The notes under the pieces: generated by a model
Seen by the model: the letters and a program-made list of their open reading frames with translations, nothing else
The model's database searches: none
Told to the model about the DNA's origin: nothing
Position numbers and translations under genes: made by a program
Shown here: positions 1-7,500 of the stretch, one piece after another
Numbering within the stretch: the first letter of the stretch is position 1
Layout of the letters: each line of letters opens with the position of its first letter
Source of the DNA: an uncultured Eubacteriales bacterium
Lineage (GTDB): Bacteria; Bacillota_A; Clostridia; Christensenellales; Aristaeellaceae
Assembly (NCBI GenBank): GCA_902766515.1
Contig: CACXEB010000470.1
Location: 1-9,008 of the forward strand
Reading direction: 5' to 3'
DNA: 9,008 bases

Positions 1-55
1 ACATCATAGTAGCTAAAGCCATCAATAGCACCAGCATAGCAATCTTCTTTGGCAC
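1..55 (-). CDS. Partial gene, N-terminal signal peptide of an exported protein
   Basis: Only the first 18 codons lie in the window; the rest runs off the left edge. The start is GTG at 55-53, chosen because a near-perfect Shine-Dalgarno (GGGAGG, minus strand, plus-strand 63-68) sits 7 bases upstream. The translation MPKKIAMLVLLMALATMM has two lysines after the start and then an unbroken hydrophobic stretch, the classic n- and h-region of a Sec signal peptide or an N-terminal membrane anchor. The h-region is cut by the window edge, so lipoprotein and cleavable signal cannot be told apart. It begins 17 bases after the 76-residue gene and shares its AT-rich composition, so the two probably belong together. 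An in-frame ATG at codon 7 is a less likely start because it would lose the lysines and the spacing to the ribosome site. Function unknown. Confidence 0.6.
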   Translation of the reverse strand, partial: MPKKIAMLVLLMALATMM

Positions 56-62
56 TGTTTTT

Positions 63-68
63 CCTCCC
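63..68 (-). promoter_or_regulatory. Ribosome binding site of the signal-peptide gene
   Basis: GGGAGG on the minus strand, 7 bases before the GTG at 55. This site decides the start of the partial gene, since GTG would otherwise be a weak call. Confidence 0.65.
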
Positions 69-72
69 TCGA

Positions 73-303
73 TTATCGATTATCATAAAGATCATTCAAG
101 ACTGTTATTGCATCATCATCTGAATTAACCAAAATGTAATACAATCTATTCTGAGGATTTGTAGTCATCTCGGGGTTGATGATATACTGTTCATAAATCG
201 ATCCATATATTATAGAATCGTTTTGCCCCATATAGTGATCTGCATCCATCATCATTACAACATGATGCATATCTTGGAACCGCTCCAATATTTTTCCAGA
301 CAT
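73..303 (-). CDS. Orphan 76-residue hypothetical protein
   Basis: A complete small frame from ATG at 303 to TAA at 75-73. It is supported by the Shine-Dalgarno match AGGTGAT (plus-strand 313-319), 9 bases upstream, and by tight spacing to both neighbours (32 bases after the nucleoside-hydrolase gene, 17 before the next start). I do not recognise the family. The protein has no signal peptide or transmembrane segment. It has a His/Met/Asp-rich stretch near residues 12-25 (HHVVMMMDADHYM) and several aromatic residues in the middle. Near the end lies a run with the look of a strand followed by a helix, LYYILVNSDDDAITVLNDLY. The DNA is about 36% GC, against above 60% in the enzyme genes, so it probably has a different origin. 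It could be a small accessory protein of the exported neighbour or a remnant of a larger gene. Confidence 0.5.
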   Translation of the reverse strand: MSGKILERFQDMHHVVMMMDADHYMGQNDSIIYGSIYEQYIINPEMTTNPQNRLYYILVNSDDDAITVLNDLYDNR

Positions 304-312
304 TTTTCCACC

Positions 313-319
313 ATCACCT
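313..319 (-). promoter_or_regulatory. Ribosome binding site of the 76-residue gene
   Basis: AGGTGAT on the minus strand matches the 3' part of the consensus AAGGAGGTGATC and lies 9 bases before the ATG at 303. It is the main evidence that this small frame is translated. Confidence 0.55.
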
Positions 320-335
320 GATTTGTTGATTGCGC

Positions 336-1250
336 TTATGGGTGCCTTTGATGAAACAGGGCCAGCTTGGCGTACAGATCCTCCAGGATCATGCGGCTGT
401 CGATTTTCCGATAGACACGAATGGGACGGTTGCGCACGTCGGGCACATAGGCGCCGTCCTGCGTGACGCAGGGGGCCTGGATCCAGTCGAATTCAAAGCG
501 GTGCTCATACAGGATCAGGCCCACCGCGGGGCTGTCGCCCAGCACCCAGCTTTCGCCGGTGCGGAAGTCGCTGGTACGGGGACCGGGCTCCTGGGCGTGC
601 GCGTCCAACTGATCGCACAGGTACGCGCCGATCCTTCCGCAGGGGCGCACCCGGTATTCCAGCTCCGCGAGGGAGACGGGCATCATCTCATACACGTTTT
701 TCGGCACCTGCCACAGGGAAACCTTCGAACGGAACACAACGTTCGCCGCGCGGATGTCATTCCCGCAGTTGAATTCCACGCCGCCATGGGGGTAGGGGCC
801 GCCGCCGATCCAGATGGCGGTCAGGCGTCCCGCGATGCGCGGCTCGATCAGCAGGGCGGAGGCCAGGTCGGTCAGGGGGCCCAGGAAGGTGACGTACAGC
901 GGCCGGGGATCGTCCTTCATGGCCTCCCGGATGATCAGCCGCGCGCCCTCCGAGTCGACCGGTTCGCTTTCGGAGGCGAGGGCGTGGGGCGCCCCGCGGT
1001 GGATCATGCCGGTTTTGTCGAAGCCCATGAGATCGAAGATCAGCTCCAGCTCCCGGCAGCTGCGCTCCATGCTGTCCGGCAGGCGGGTGCCGAAGTGCGC
1101 GCCGATGAAGCCCACGTTGTCCAGCTTGGGGGATAGCAGCGTCTGCACGATGCAGAACTGATCGTCCGCCTCGTTTTTCGCGTCGGTATCGGTGATGACG
1201 CGCACCTGCTTCTCAGGCGGCACATGAAACGCGTAATCCTGGTAGATCAT
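336..1250 (-). CDS. Nucleoside-hydrolase-fold protein (IUNH superfamily), atypical
   Basis: 304 residues, close to the usual 300-340 of inosine/uridine-preferring nucleoside hydrolases. These calcium-dependent enzymes break the N-glycosidic bond between a base and ribose. Visible family marks are an N-terminal Asp cluster D21-T-D23 ... D29-D30, the strand and loop FLGPLTDLA (122-130) with its metal-site threonine, IWIGGG (146-151), VEFN (158-161) and a late Asp in GDSPAV (238-243). Two things are odd. The Asp motif is DTDAKNEADD, two residues longer between the Asp pairs than the classic DxDxGxDD. The residue before the late Asp is Gly, where many family members carry a His that protonates the leaving base. 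No signal peptide, so cytoplasmic. Its ATG overlaps the GH78 stop (ATGA) with AAAGGA (1260-1265) 9 bases upstream, so translation is probably coupled. The fold is well supported; the substrate is not, and a glycoside rather than a nucleoside is possible. Confidence 0.85.
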   Translation of the reverse strand: MIYQDYAFHVPPEKQVRVITDTDAKNEADDQFCIVQTLLSPKLDNVGFIGAHFGTRLPDSMERSCRELELIFDLMGFDKTGMIHRGAPHALASESEPVDSEGARLIIREAMKDDPRPLYVTFLGPLTDLASALLIEPRIAGRLTAIWIGGGPYPHGGVEFNCGNDIRAANVVFRSKVSLWQVPKNVYEMMPVSLAELEYRVRPCGRIGAYLCDQLDAHAQEPGPRTSDFRTGESWVLGDSPAVGLILYEHRFEFDWIQAPCVTQDGAYVPDVRNRPIRVYRKIDSRMILEDLYAKLALFHQRHP

Positions 1251-3412
1251 TGCTTTTCATCCTTTCTTTCGGAATAGAACACGTAGCTGCCGGGGCCCAC
1301 CGGATGGCGTACGCCCCCGATCACGATGTCGGCGGGCACGGGGGTGGTGATTTCATATCGCACGCCATCCTCTGTATTCGTCCATTTGGACAGGATCGTC
1401 CCGCGGACGCTGCGGTATTCCGTCTCAAAGCCCCGGATCCGCGCGGAGGTGACCGGCGCGATCACGGCCCTTTCAAAGCCGGGGGCACTTTCATCGGGCC
1501 GGATGCCGCCCGATACGGCGTACAGCCAGTCCGCCACCGCGCCGTAGGCGTAGTGGTTGAAGGAATTCATGTCCGTGCTCCAGAAGGAGCCGTCCTCCTT
1601 CATCCCGTCCCAGTGCTCCCAGATCGTGGTGGCGCCGTGGTTGACCTCATACAGCCAGGAGGGCCAGGCCTCCTGCAGCAGCAGGTCATAGGCCGTGTCC
1701 GCGTATCCGTTTTCACTGAGGGCGTAGAGCAGGTGGGGCGTGCCGACAAAGCCGGTCCGGAGCCGGGTCCCATTCTCCCGGATCATGCGGTTCAGGCGCG
1801 CGGCGACGGCCGGCCTGTCGTCGGTCAGGTCAAACGCGAGCGCCAAAACGCAGGCGGTCTGGGTGGTCAGGTCAAAGCGCCGCCTGAAGGCGGTCCGGAT
1901 GCGCTCAAGCAGGGATTCGTAAGCCGCTACATCCCGGCCGATGGCTTTCCCGGCCTTCACCACCAGCTCCGTGGAGCGGGCGTAATACGCGCTGGCGATC
2001 AGGTCGTTGGGCGTCGCGCCGTGGTAGCTGCCCTCCTCCGCGTCCAGGGCCAGCCAGTCGCCGTAATGCTTCTGCCACATGATATCGGCGTCGTCGGGCC
2101 CGATCCAGAGATCCTGTTCCAGGGTGTCCCCGGTGATGTAATCCACCCAGCCCTTCATGGCGTCAAAGTTGCGCTCCAGCGTCCCCGGGTCCCCGAACAT
2201 CAGGTATACCTGCCAGGGAAGGACCGTCATCACGTCGCCCCAGGCTGCGGAGGACCGAAGGATGTTCCAGAAGTTGGGCACCGTATCCGGGATGGAGCCG
2301 TCAGGCCGCTGGGCGGCCCGCAGGTCGTTCATCCACTTTTCAAAGAACTGTCTCGCGTTGTAATGGTAGCATGCGGCTTTGCAGAATACCTGGGCGTCGC
2401 CCGTCCAGCCCATGCGCTCGTCCCGCTGGGGGCAGTCGGTGGGGATGTCCACAAAGTTGCCGCGCTGGGACCACAGGGTGTTTTCGATCAGCCGGTTCAG
2501 TTGGACGTCCGTCGTCCGCAGGAAACCGGTCCGCGCCATGTCTGAATACACGGCGACGGCGCGGAAGTTTTCGGCCTGCGGTTCGCCCGGCCATTCGTCC
2601 ACGCGGAGATAGCGGAAGCCGTAGAAGGTGAAGCGGGGCTTCCACGTCTGTTCGCCGTCCCGGCAGATGCAGGTCATCCGGGACCGGGCGGACCGGTAGT
2701 TCTCATTGTAGAAATTGCCGTCTTTGTCCAGCATCTCCGCGCAGGACAGGACTACGCGGTCGCCCCTGCGGGCGGTCAGCGTGATTTCCGCGTAGCCGGT
2801 GATCTCCTGGCCGAAATCGATTACGCGCTCGCCCCTGGGGGTCACGATCAGCGCGCGGGGAAGGAGCCTTTCCTGCTCTTTGACGAAGGGCCCTTCCTGC
2901 GGCCGGAGGATCTCCCGGGGCCAGCTGACGGTCCGGACGGGACCGTAGACCGTATCCTCCCGGGACATATCGCAGGTCTCTCCGTCCCAGATATCGCTGA
3001 ACACCACATTGGATGGCCCGGCTTCCCAGTTTCCGTCCGTAACGAGGACCTCCCCGTCCGTGGCCAGTTCGGCGATCATGGCGCAGGGCGCGCTGTACAG
3101 CTTTTCGCGCTTCCGGATCATCCGGCTGCGGTGCCAGCCTTTGGCAACGGTGATCACCAGCTCGTTTTCCGTCCGGATCATGTCCGTTACGTCGTAGGTC
3201 TGCGCCTGCAGGCGCTTTTCATACTCGGTGCATCCCGGCGCGAGGATGAAATCCCCGACGCGCTTCCCGTTCAGATACGCGTCATATACGCCGAGGCAGG
3301 TGACCGTCAGCGAGGCCTTCCGCCCGGGCTTTCCGGGGAACCGCCTGCGGAAGGCGATCGCGCCGTCGCCTGGTTCCATGACGGGACTGATCCAGAACGC
3401 CTGTTCCAGCAT
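1247..3412 (-). CDS. GH78 alpha-L-rhamnosidase
   Basis: 721 residues; inverting hydrolase releasing alpha-L-rhamnose from pectin fragments, arabinogalactan caps or plant glycosides. Domains: an N-terminal carbohydrate-binding beta domain (about 35-165, with YDAYLNGKRVGD), a second beta domain (about 185-280, with VIDFGQEITGYAEI and FYGFRYLRV), the (alpha/alpha)6-barrel (about 290-630) and a C-terminal beta domain (about 635-715). In the barrel, CPQRDERMGWTGDAQ (327-341) is the GH78 signature; E332 is the expected general acid. E599 in GATTIWEHWDG (593-603) is the expected catalytic base. The open frame extends 96 residues further upstream, but that part is Arg/Pro-rich shadow sequence overlapping the esterase gene. 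The ATG at 3412 has GGGAGG 8 bases upstream and is followed at once by typical GH78 sequence. Many GH78 enzymes are 900-1000 residues; this one lacks the usual extra N-terminal Ig-like domain. No signal peptide, so intracellular. It starts 23 bases after the esterase stop and overlaps the next gene by 4 bases. Confidence 0.95.
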   Translation of the reverse strand: MLEQAFWISPVMEPGDGAIAFRRRFPGKPGRKASLTVTCLGVYDAYLNGKRVGDFILAPGCTEYEKRLQAQTYDVTDMIRTENELVITVAKGWHRSRMIRKREKLYSAPCAMIAELATDGEVLVTDGNWEAGPSNVVFSDIWDGETCDMSREDTVYGPVRTVSWPREILRPQEGPFVKEQERLLPRALIVTPRGERVIDFGQEITGYAEITLTARRGDRVVLSCAEMLDKDGNFYNENYRSARSRMTCICRDGEQTWKPRFTFYGFRYLRVDEWPGEPQAENFRAVAVYSDMARTGFLRTTDVQLNRLIENTLWSQRGNFVDIPTDCPQRDERMGWTGDAQVFCKAACYHYNARQFFEKWMNDLRAAQRPDGSIPDTVPNFWNILRSSAAWGDVMTVLPWQVYLMFGDPGTLERNFDAMKGWVDYITGDTLEQDLWIGPDDADIMWQKHYGDWLALDAEEGSYHGATPNDLIASAYYARSTELVVKAGKAIGRDVAAYESLLERIRTAFRRRFDLTTQTACVLALAFDLTDDRPAVAARLNRMIRENGTRLRTGFVGTPHLLYALSENGYADTAYDLLLQEAWPSWLYEVNHGATTIWEHWDGMKEDGSFWSTDMNSFNHYAYGAVADWLYAVSGGIRPDESAPGFERAVIAPVTSARIRGFETEYRSVRGTILSKWTNTEDGVRYEITTPVPADIVIGGVRHPVGPGSYVFYSERKDEKQ

Positions 3413-3420
3413 TTCAAGTA

Positions 3421-3426
3421 CCTCCC
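3421..3426 (-). promoter_or_regulatory. Ribosome binding site that fixes the GH78 start
   Basis: GGGAGG on the minus strand with an 8-base spacer to the ATG at 3412. It lies just inside the 23-base gap after the esterase gene and shows that the longer upstream frame (to 3700) is not the real start. Confidence 0.8.
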
Positions 3427-3435
3427 TGTTTTCCG

Positions 3436-4530
3436 TCAGACGTGGCACCGCTCGCGGTACGCCATCTGCCACAGCCAGTCCGTCCGGCTGTAAAAATGCG
3501 TGCCCCGGCGCCGGTGGTAGCAGACGCCGCCCTCGGTGAGCGGCACGTCCGTTTCGGGCAGGGCGTCGGGCGTGATGAGGCCCGGCGTGCGCAGGGCGCG
3601 CCACGCAGGGCTGGCCGCGGCGCAGCCCAGGAACTCGCTTTCCGGGTCCGCCCAGTCGTCCAGCGAAGCGGAGCAGACGTACACCCGCCTCGGGGCGCAC
3701 AGGGCGATGACCATATGCTGGTCGAAGGGCGCTTCAAAATCGCGTCCGCGCCAGGCCTGGTAATTGCCGCAGAACCAGAACGGAAAGCGTTTGGCGATGA
3801 TCTCGATGCTTTCGCCGGCTTTGCCCCTGGAAATTGCTGCGCCGGAGCAGCCGGAATCGTTGGCGACGGTCATGGCGAAGCGCTCGTCCTGCGCCCCGCA
3901 CCACAGCGCTGCCTTGCCCAGGCGGGAATGGCCCGTCACGCACACGCGGGCGGCGTCGATATCCGCGCGGGTTTCCAGGTAGTCCATCACACGGCTGGCC
4001 GCGAAAGCCCACATGCCCAACTTGCCCCAGCCGGTCTTTTCATCCCGGGGATACAGCGCGGCCAGCCCGTCGGGTTCCGGGCCGTCCGACGTGATGTCCC
4101 GGTAGCAGAACGCCGCCAGGGCGAAGCCATGGTCGATGATCTCCTCCACGGGGACGCTGCCGGACGGGGGATCCGCCTCGAAATCCATATACACGAAGGC
4201 CGGCGCCCGGGGGACGCAGCGCGGCGTGATCAGCGTCAGCGGGAAGGTGAATGTCCCGCCCGGAGCGTCAAACGACAGGCGGATCAGCTGTTTCACCGCC
4301 TTGCCGGCATAGGCGTTGGCCCAGTCACCCCGGGCGGAGAGGGGATCCATCTCCGCCCGGACGGCGTCCGGCGCCGCGGGCGTACAGCCGTATTCCTCCC
4401 GGCTGACCAGGTCCAGGATCTCCAGCCGGTGCGCGCGCCAGTCATCGGGGGTGGCGACCTGCCGCCCGCTGTTCAGTGTCATCAGGTCGGGCAGCCGGCG
4501 GTCGTTCAGTTTTTCCTGCAGCATTTGCAT
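3436..4530 (-). CDS. CE15-like carbohydrate esterase (glucuronoyl-esterase family alpha/beta-hydrolase)
   Basis: 364 residues, no signal peptide. The nucleophile elbow is VTGHSRLGKAALW (198-210), with Ser202 in the G-x-S-R-x-G-K pattern that marks CE15. This family cleaves esters of 4-O-methyl-glucuronic acid in plant cell wall. Next comes ANDSGCSGAA (223-232), matching the CE15 segment that normally reads ESGxGG; the acid is here Asp225, 23 residues after the serine. A second possible acid lies in SLDDWADP (289-296), where some bacterial CE15 enzymes carry an alternative catalytic Asp. The catalytic His is probably His345 in RRGTHFYSR. Start: Met1 has AAAGGA only 4 bases upstream, while Met3 (4524) has it at 10 bases and fits the spacing of the neighbours, so translation may begin at 4524. 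It lies 33 bases after GH2. Fold and family are secure; a glucuronoyl-ester substrate is inference, and a different sugar ester is possible. Confidence 0.85.
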   Translation of the reverse strand: MQMLQEKLNDRRLPDLMTLNSGRQVATPDDWRAHRLEILDLVSREEYGCTPAAPDAVRAEMDPLSARGDWANAYAGKAVKQLIRLSFDAPGGTFTFPLTLITPRCVPRAPAFVYMDFEADPPSGSVPVEEIIDHGFALAAFCYRDITSDGPEPDGLAALYPRDEKTGWGKLGMWAFAASRVMDYLETRADIDAARVCVTGHSRLGKAALWCGAQDERFAMTVANDSGCSGAAISRGKAGESIEIIAKRFPFWFCGNYQAWRGRDFEAPFDQHMVIALCAPRRVYVCSASLDDWADPESEFLGCAAASPAWRALRTPGLITPDALPETDVPLTEGGVCYHRRRGTHFYSRTDWLWQMAYRERCHV

Positions 4531-4563
4531 CGCTTCCTTTCCCGTGGTGGATGGTTTCCGAAT

Positions 4564-7500
4564 TTATACTTCCCGGTCGGTGATGTCCAGCAGCCGGCGG
4601 GCAAACCGCGCGGCGGCCGGATTGTGCGGTGTGCGTCCGTCCAGCTTCAGCAGGCAGAGGACGAAGCTGCCCTGCCCGTACGGCATTTCGCCGACGGCCA
4701 GGGCGCGGCCCCAGCGGCCCCCGGCGTCGGTATTGCCACTGGTCAGGATCTCCCGGCATCCGTCGGCGGTGAAGGTCTGCTCCAGGATGGGTTCGATCCT
4801 GTCCGCCGCGGGATCATACCAGTACCTGAAATCGTCCGGGGCAAAGCCGCGGACGAAGCGGTGGCCCGTATCCCGGGACACAAAGTTCATGGGCATCATG
4901 CAGCTGGTTTTGACCCGGCAGGCCGTTTCCCCGAACCGGTACTCCCCGTCGGGAAGCGCCAGCATCACGAGCCGGCTGCCGGCCGCGACGCGCGCGTCCA
5001 GCGCCTCCCTCCGGCGATCGTACTGATCGTAGCTGTCCAACAGGATCACGGCCTGTCCGCGGGTGTCGTCCAGGCTTTCCCGGCGGAGCCCGAGCGCCTC
5101 GCAAAGGGCCCGGGCTTTGGCGCCTTCCGGTGGGACGGCTGCCGTCCCCTGCGCGGCGGGCAGCCTTCCGGTTGCTTTGATTTGCAGGTCGTTGGCGTAC
5201 AGCACTTCCCCGCCCGGGGAGACCAGCTGCGCAGCGACGGTGACCGGCCCTGTCACACCCGGGGGAAGCGCCGTCTCCACGCTGCCGAGATACAGGCTGT
5301 CTGAAGCCGGCAGCGTCACGGGCACGTCACCCCGGCGGAATACGGTCCCGCCGGCGCTGACTTCATACCGGAGCACCGCCGGGACGTCCCGGCTTCGGTC
5401 GTTGCAGCCCCAGACCTCCACGGACAGCGTTTCGTCGTTCCAGATATGCAGCCGGTCCGTGCGGAGGCTGGCCATGACGGGCGACAGCGCGCGCTGGTAG
5501 GCGAAATACGCGGGCTTGGGCCGCCGTTCGCAGTCCATGATCGCCTTCATCCATCCTGCGGGGAACGCGTCGATAAACAGATGGACGGCGAAGGACACCA
5601 TGCGGCGATTGCGGCGGAAGCTTTCCGTCATCAGCCGGATGGCTTCGGCCTGGTGGCGCTGGGACGCCTCAGCCCACGCCGCCAGCGTGCGCGGCGTCTC
5701 ATAGAAGAAATAATGGAAGTTGGCGGTCTGCGCGCCCACGATCCGGGCAGGCGACCAATCGTTTTCCTCCTCCTGGGTCCGCGGCAGCCAGTCCCCGGGA
5801 TACCGGCGGCGCATCAGGTCCACGGGATCCAGTCCCTCCACGCCGAATTCCCCGCAGCCGCAGTTCCAGCCCTCCTTCACCGGGAGCCACCAGCCCTTGT
5901 GCAGCGCGCCCGCCGGAATGCCGCACCCGTTGTACCACAGCGTGTAACAGTGGTTGTCCGGCAGTGAGGCGCAGGGAGGATCGTAGTCCCCGTCCACCTG
6001 CTTGATCACCTGCTCCGGATGGTGCAGGCGGACGACGCGGTCGGCGCAGTCGAAAAACGTTTCCAGCCCTTCACGGGTCAGCTGGCGGTGCGGCTGGTTG
6101 TTCGCATTGGGAAAGGGCTCGTTGATATAGGTGACCATGACATTGCAGGGGTGCCTGCGGACGAGGTCGATCATCTCGCCGGTCTGGCGCAGCGCCTCCG
6201 CAAAGGTGTTGATGCGCAGCACGCCGAACAGCGGCAGGTCGGTCTGCGTCATGAGGCCCAGGCAGTCGCACAGGTCATAGACTTCCTCCTGCACCGGCCG
6301 CTGGGTCAGGCGGAGGAAGTTCATATGGCATATGCGCGCCAGGAGGAGATCCTCCTCCAGCTGCTCCCAATCGCCTTTCAGGACGCACTGCTGCTCGTGG
6401 CCCATCGTGTTTGCGCCGCGCAGGCGGATCTTTTCGCCGTTCAGGTACAGCGTGCCCCGGGGCTCGCGCTCCGTGTCCATGTTGAACGAGCGCATGCCGA
6501 AGGACTGCGCCTGCGCGTCCAGCACGCTGCCGTCCGGGCGCACGAGGGCCGCCTGGACCTCGTACAGCCACGGCTCATCCGGCGACCACCGGCGGAAATC
6601 CGGCATTTCGAAGGGGGTCCTGAACTCGTTGAAGCCCTTTTCCGCGTACAGCGGCACGGGCTGGTCCATCTCGCCGGACGCGCGGAGCATGGCCTCCGTA
6701 TAGGTGTCGCCCAGGCCGATCCGGCGGCCCGTCCGGGGCGTGATCATCCTGCCCTCAAAGACCGTCTGCCGGTGGTTGCGGCCGTAGACGGACAGGCGCA
6801 GGCGCACGTTTTCAAAGCCGGGGCGGCACAGGCGGACCTGCACCCAGGCCTCCGCCCGCCCTTCCTCCGGCAGGGGGCGCACGTAGATGCCGGAGATGTG
6901 GCATTCGTGCCGGGTCTCCAGGTATACCTTCTGGTAGATCCCCATGCCGGGCGGGCAGTGGTGCCAGCCCATCAGCGGCTCGTCATAGCCGGGACCGGTG
7001 GCGGCGTAGAGCTTGTCCCCGCCGTATTGCTCCCCGCCGAACGCGGCGGGGCTGCGCTTCTGCACGAAGTCGTTTTCCACCCGCACGGCCAGCGTGTTGT
7101 CCCCTGCCCGCAGGCAGGGGGTGATGTCAAATTCAAACGGCGCGAAGAACCCTTCGTGCGTGCCGGCCAGGGCGCCGTTGACGAAGACCTGGGCTTTGTA
7201 GTCCACGCCGTTGAAATGAAGGAAGACCCGCTCGTCCGGCCCGGGCGTTCCGGTATGAAACACCGTGCGGTAGATCGTCGCTGCTTCGCCCAGGGGCTCC
7301 CCGTAGTGCGGGATCATGACGCGCGTCCACGCGCCGCTTCCCGCCAGCGCGTCGGCGAAATGGGTCCGGTCCAGGGGTGTCTCCACCCGCCAGTCGAAGC
7401 TGTCCAGGGGCTGCCGGCTGCGCGTTTCCGCCAGCGCGGGCGCCAGGCGCGCCCTGAAGGGGGCCATCCGTTCCTTCCACTGCCGGAGCGCGGCGCGAAG

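Noticed and set aside
71..84. Tandem GATTATC repeat with a central ATCGAT palindrome
   Set aside because: Only two 7-base copies, overlapping the end of the 76-residue gene; too short and AT-rich to call an operator or attachment site.
304..335. Possible terminator between the nucleoside-hydrolase gene and the 76-residue gene
   Set aside because: No GC-rich inverted repeat followed by a T-run is visible in these 32 bases on either strand.
3413..3700. 96-residue N-terminal extension of the GH78 frame
   Set aside because: It overlaps the esterase gene, is Arg/Pro/Ala-rich without domain similarity, and the GGGAGG site before 3412 gives a better start.
4531..4563. Possible internal promoter or regulatory element between GH2 and the esterase
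   Set aside because: Only 33 bases, with a ribosome site but no recognisable -35/-10 pair or hairpin.
3442..5304. 620-codon plus-strand open frame, and similar long plus-strand frames at 330-1136, 1250-2545 and 6019-7689
   Set aside because: They lie antisense to clearly recognisable enzyme genes. Their translations are Gly/Ala/Arg/His/Val-rich with no domains, as expected from the complement of GC-rich codons.
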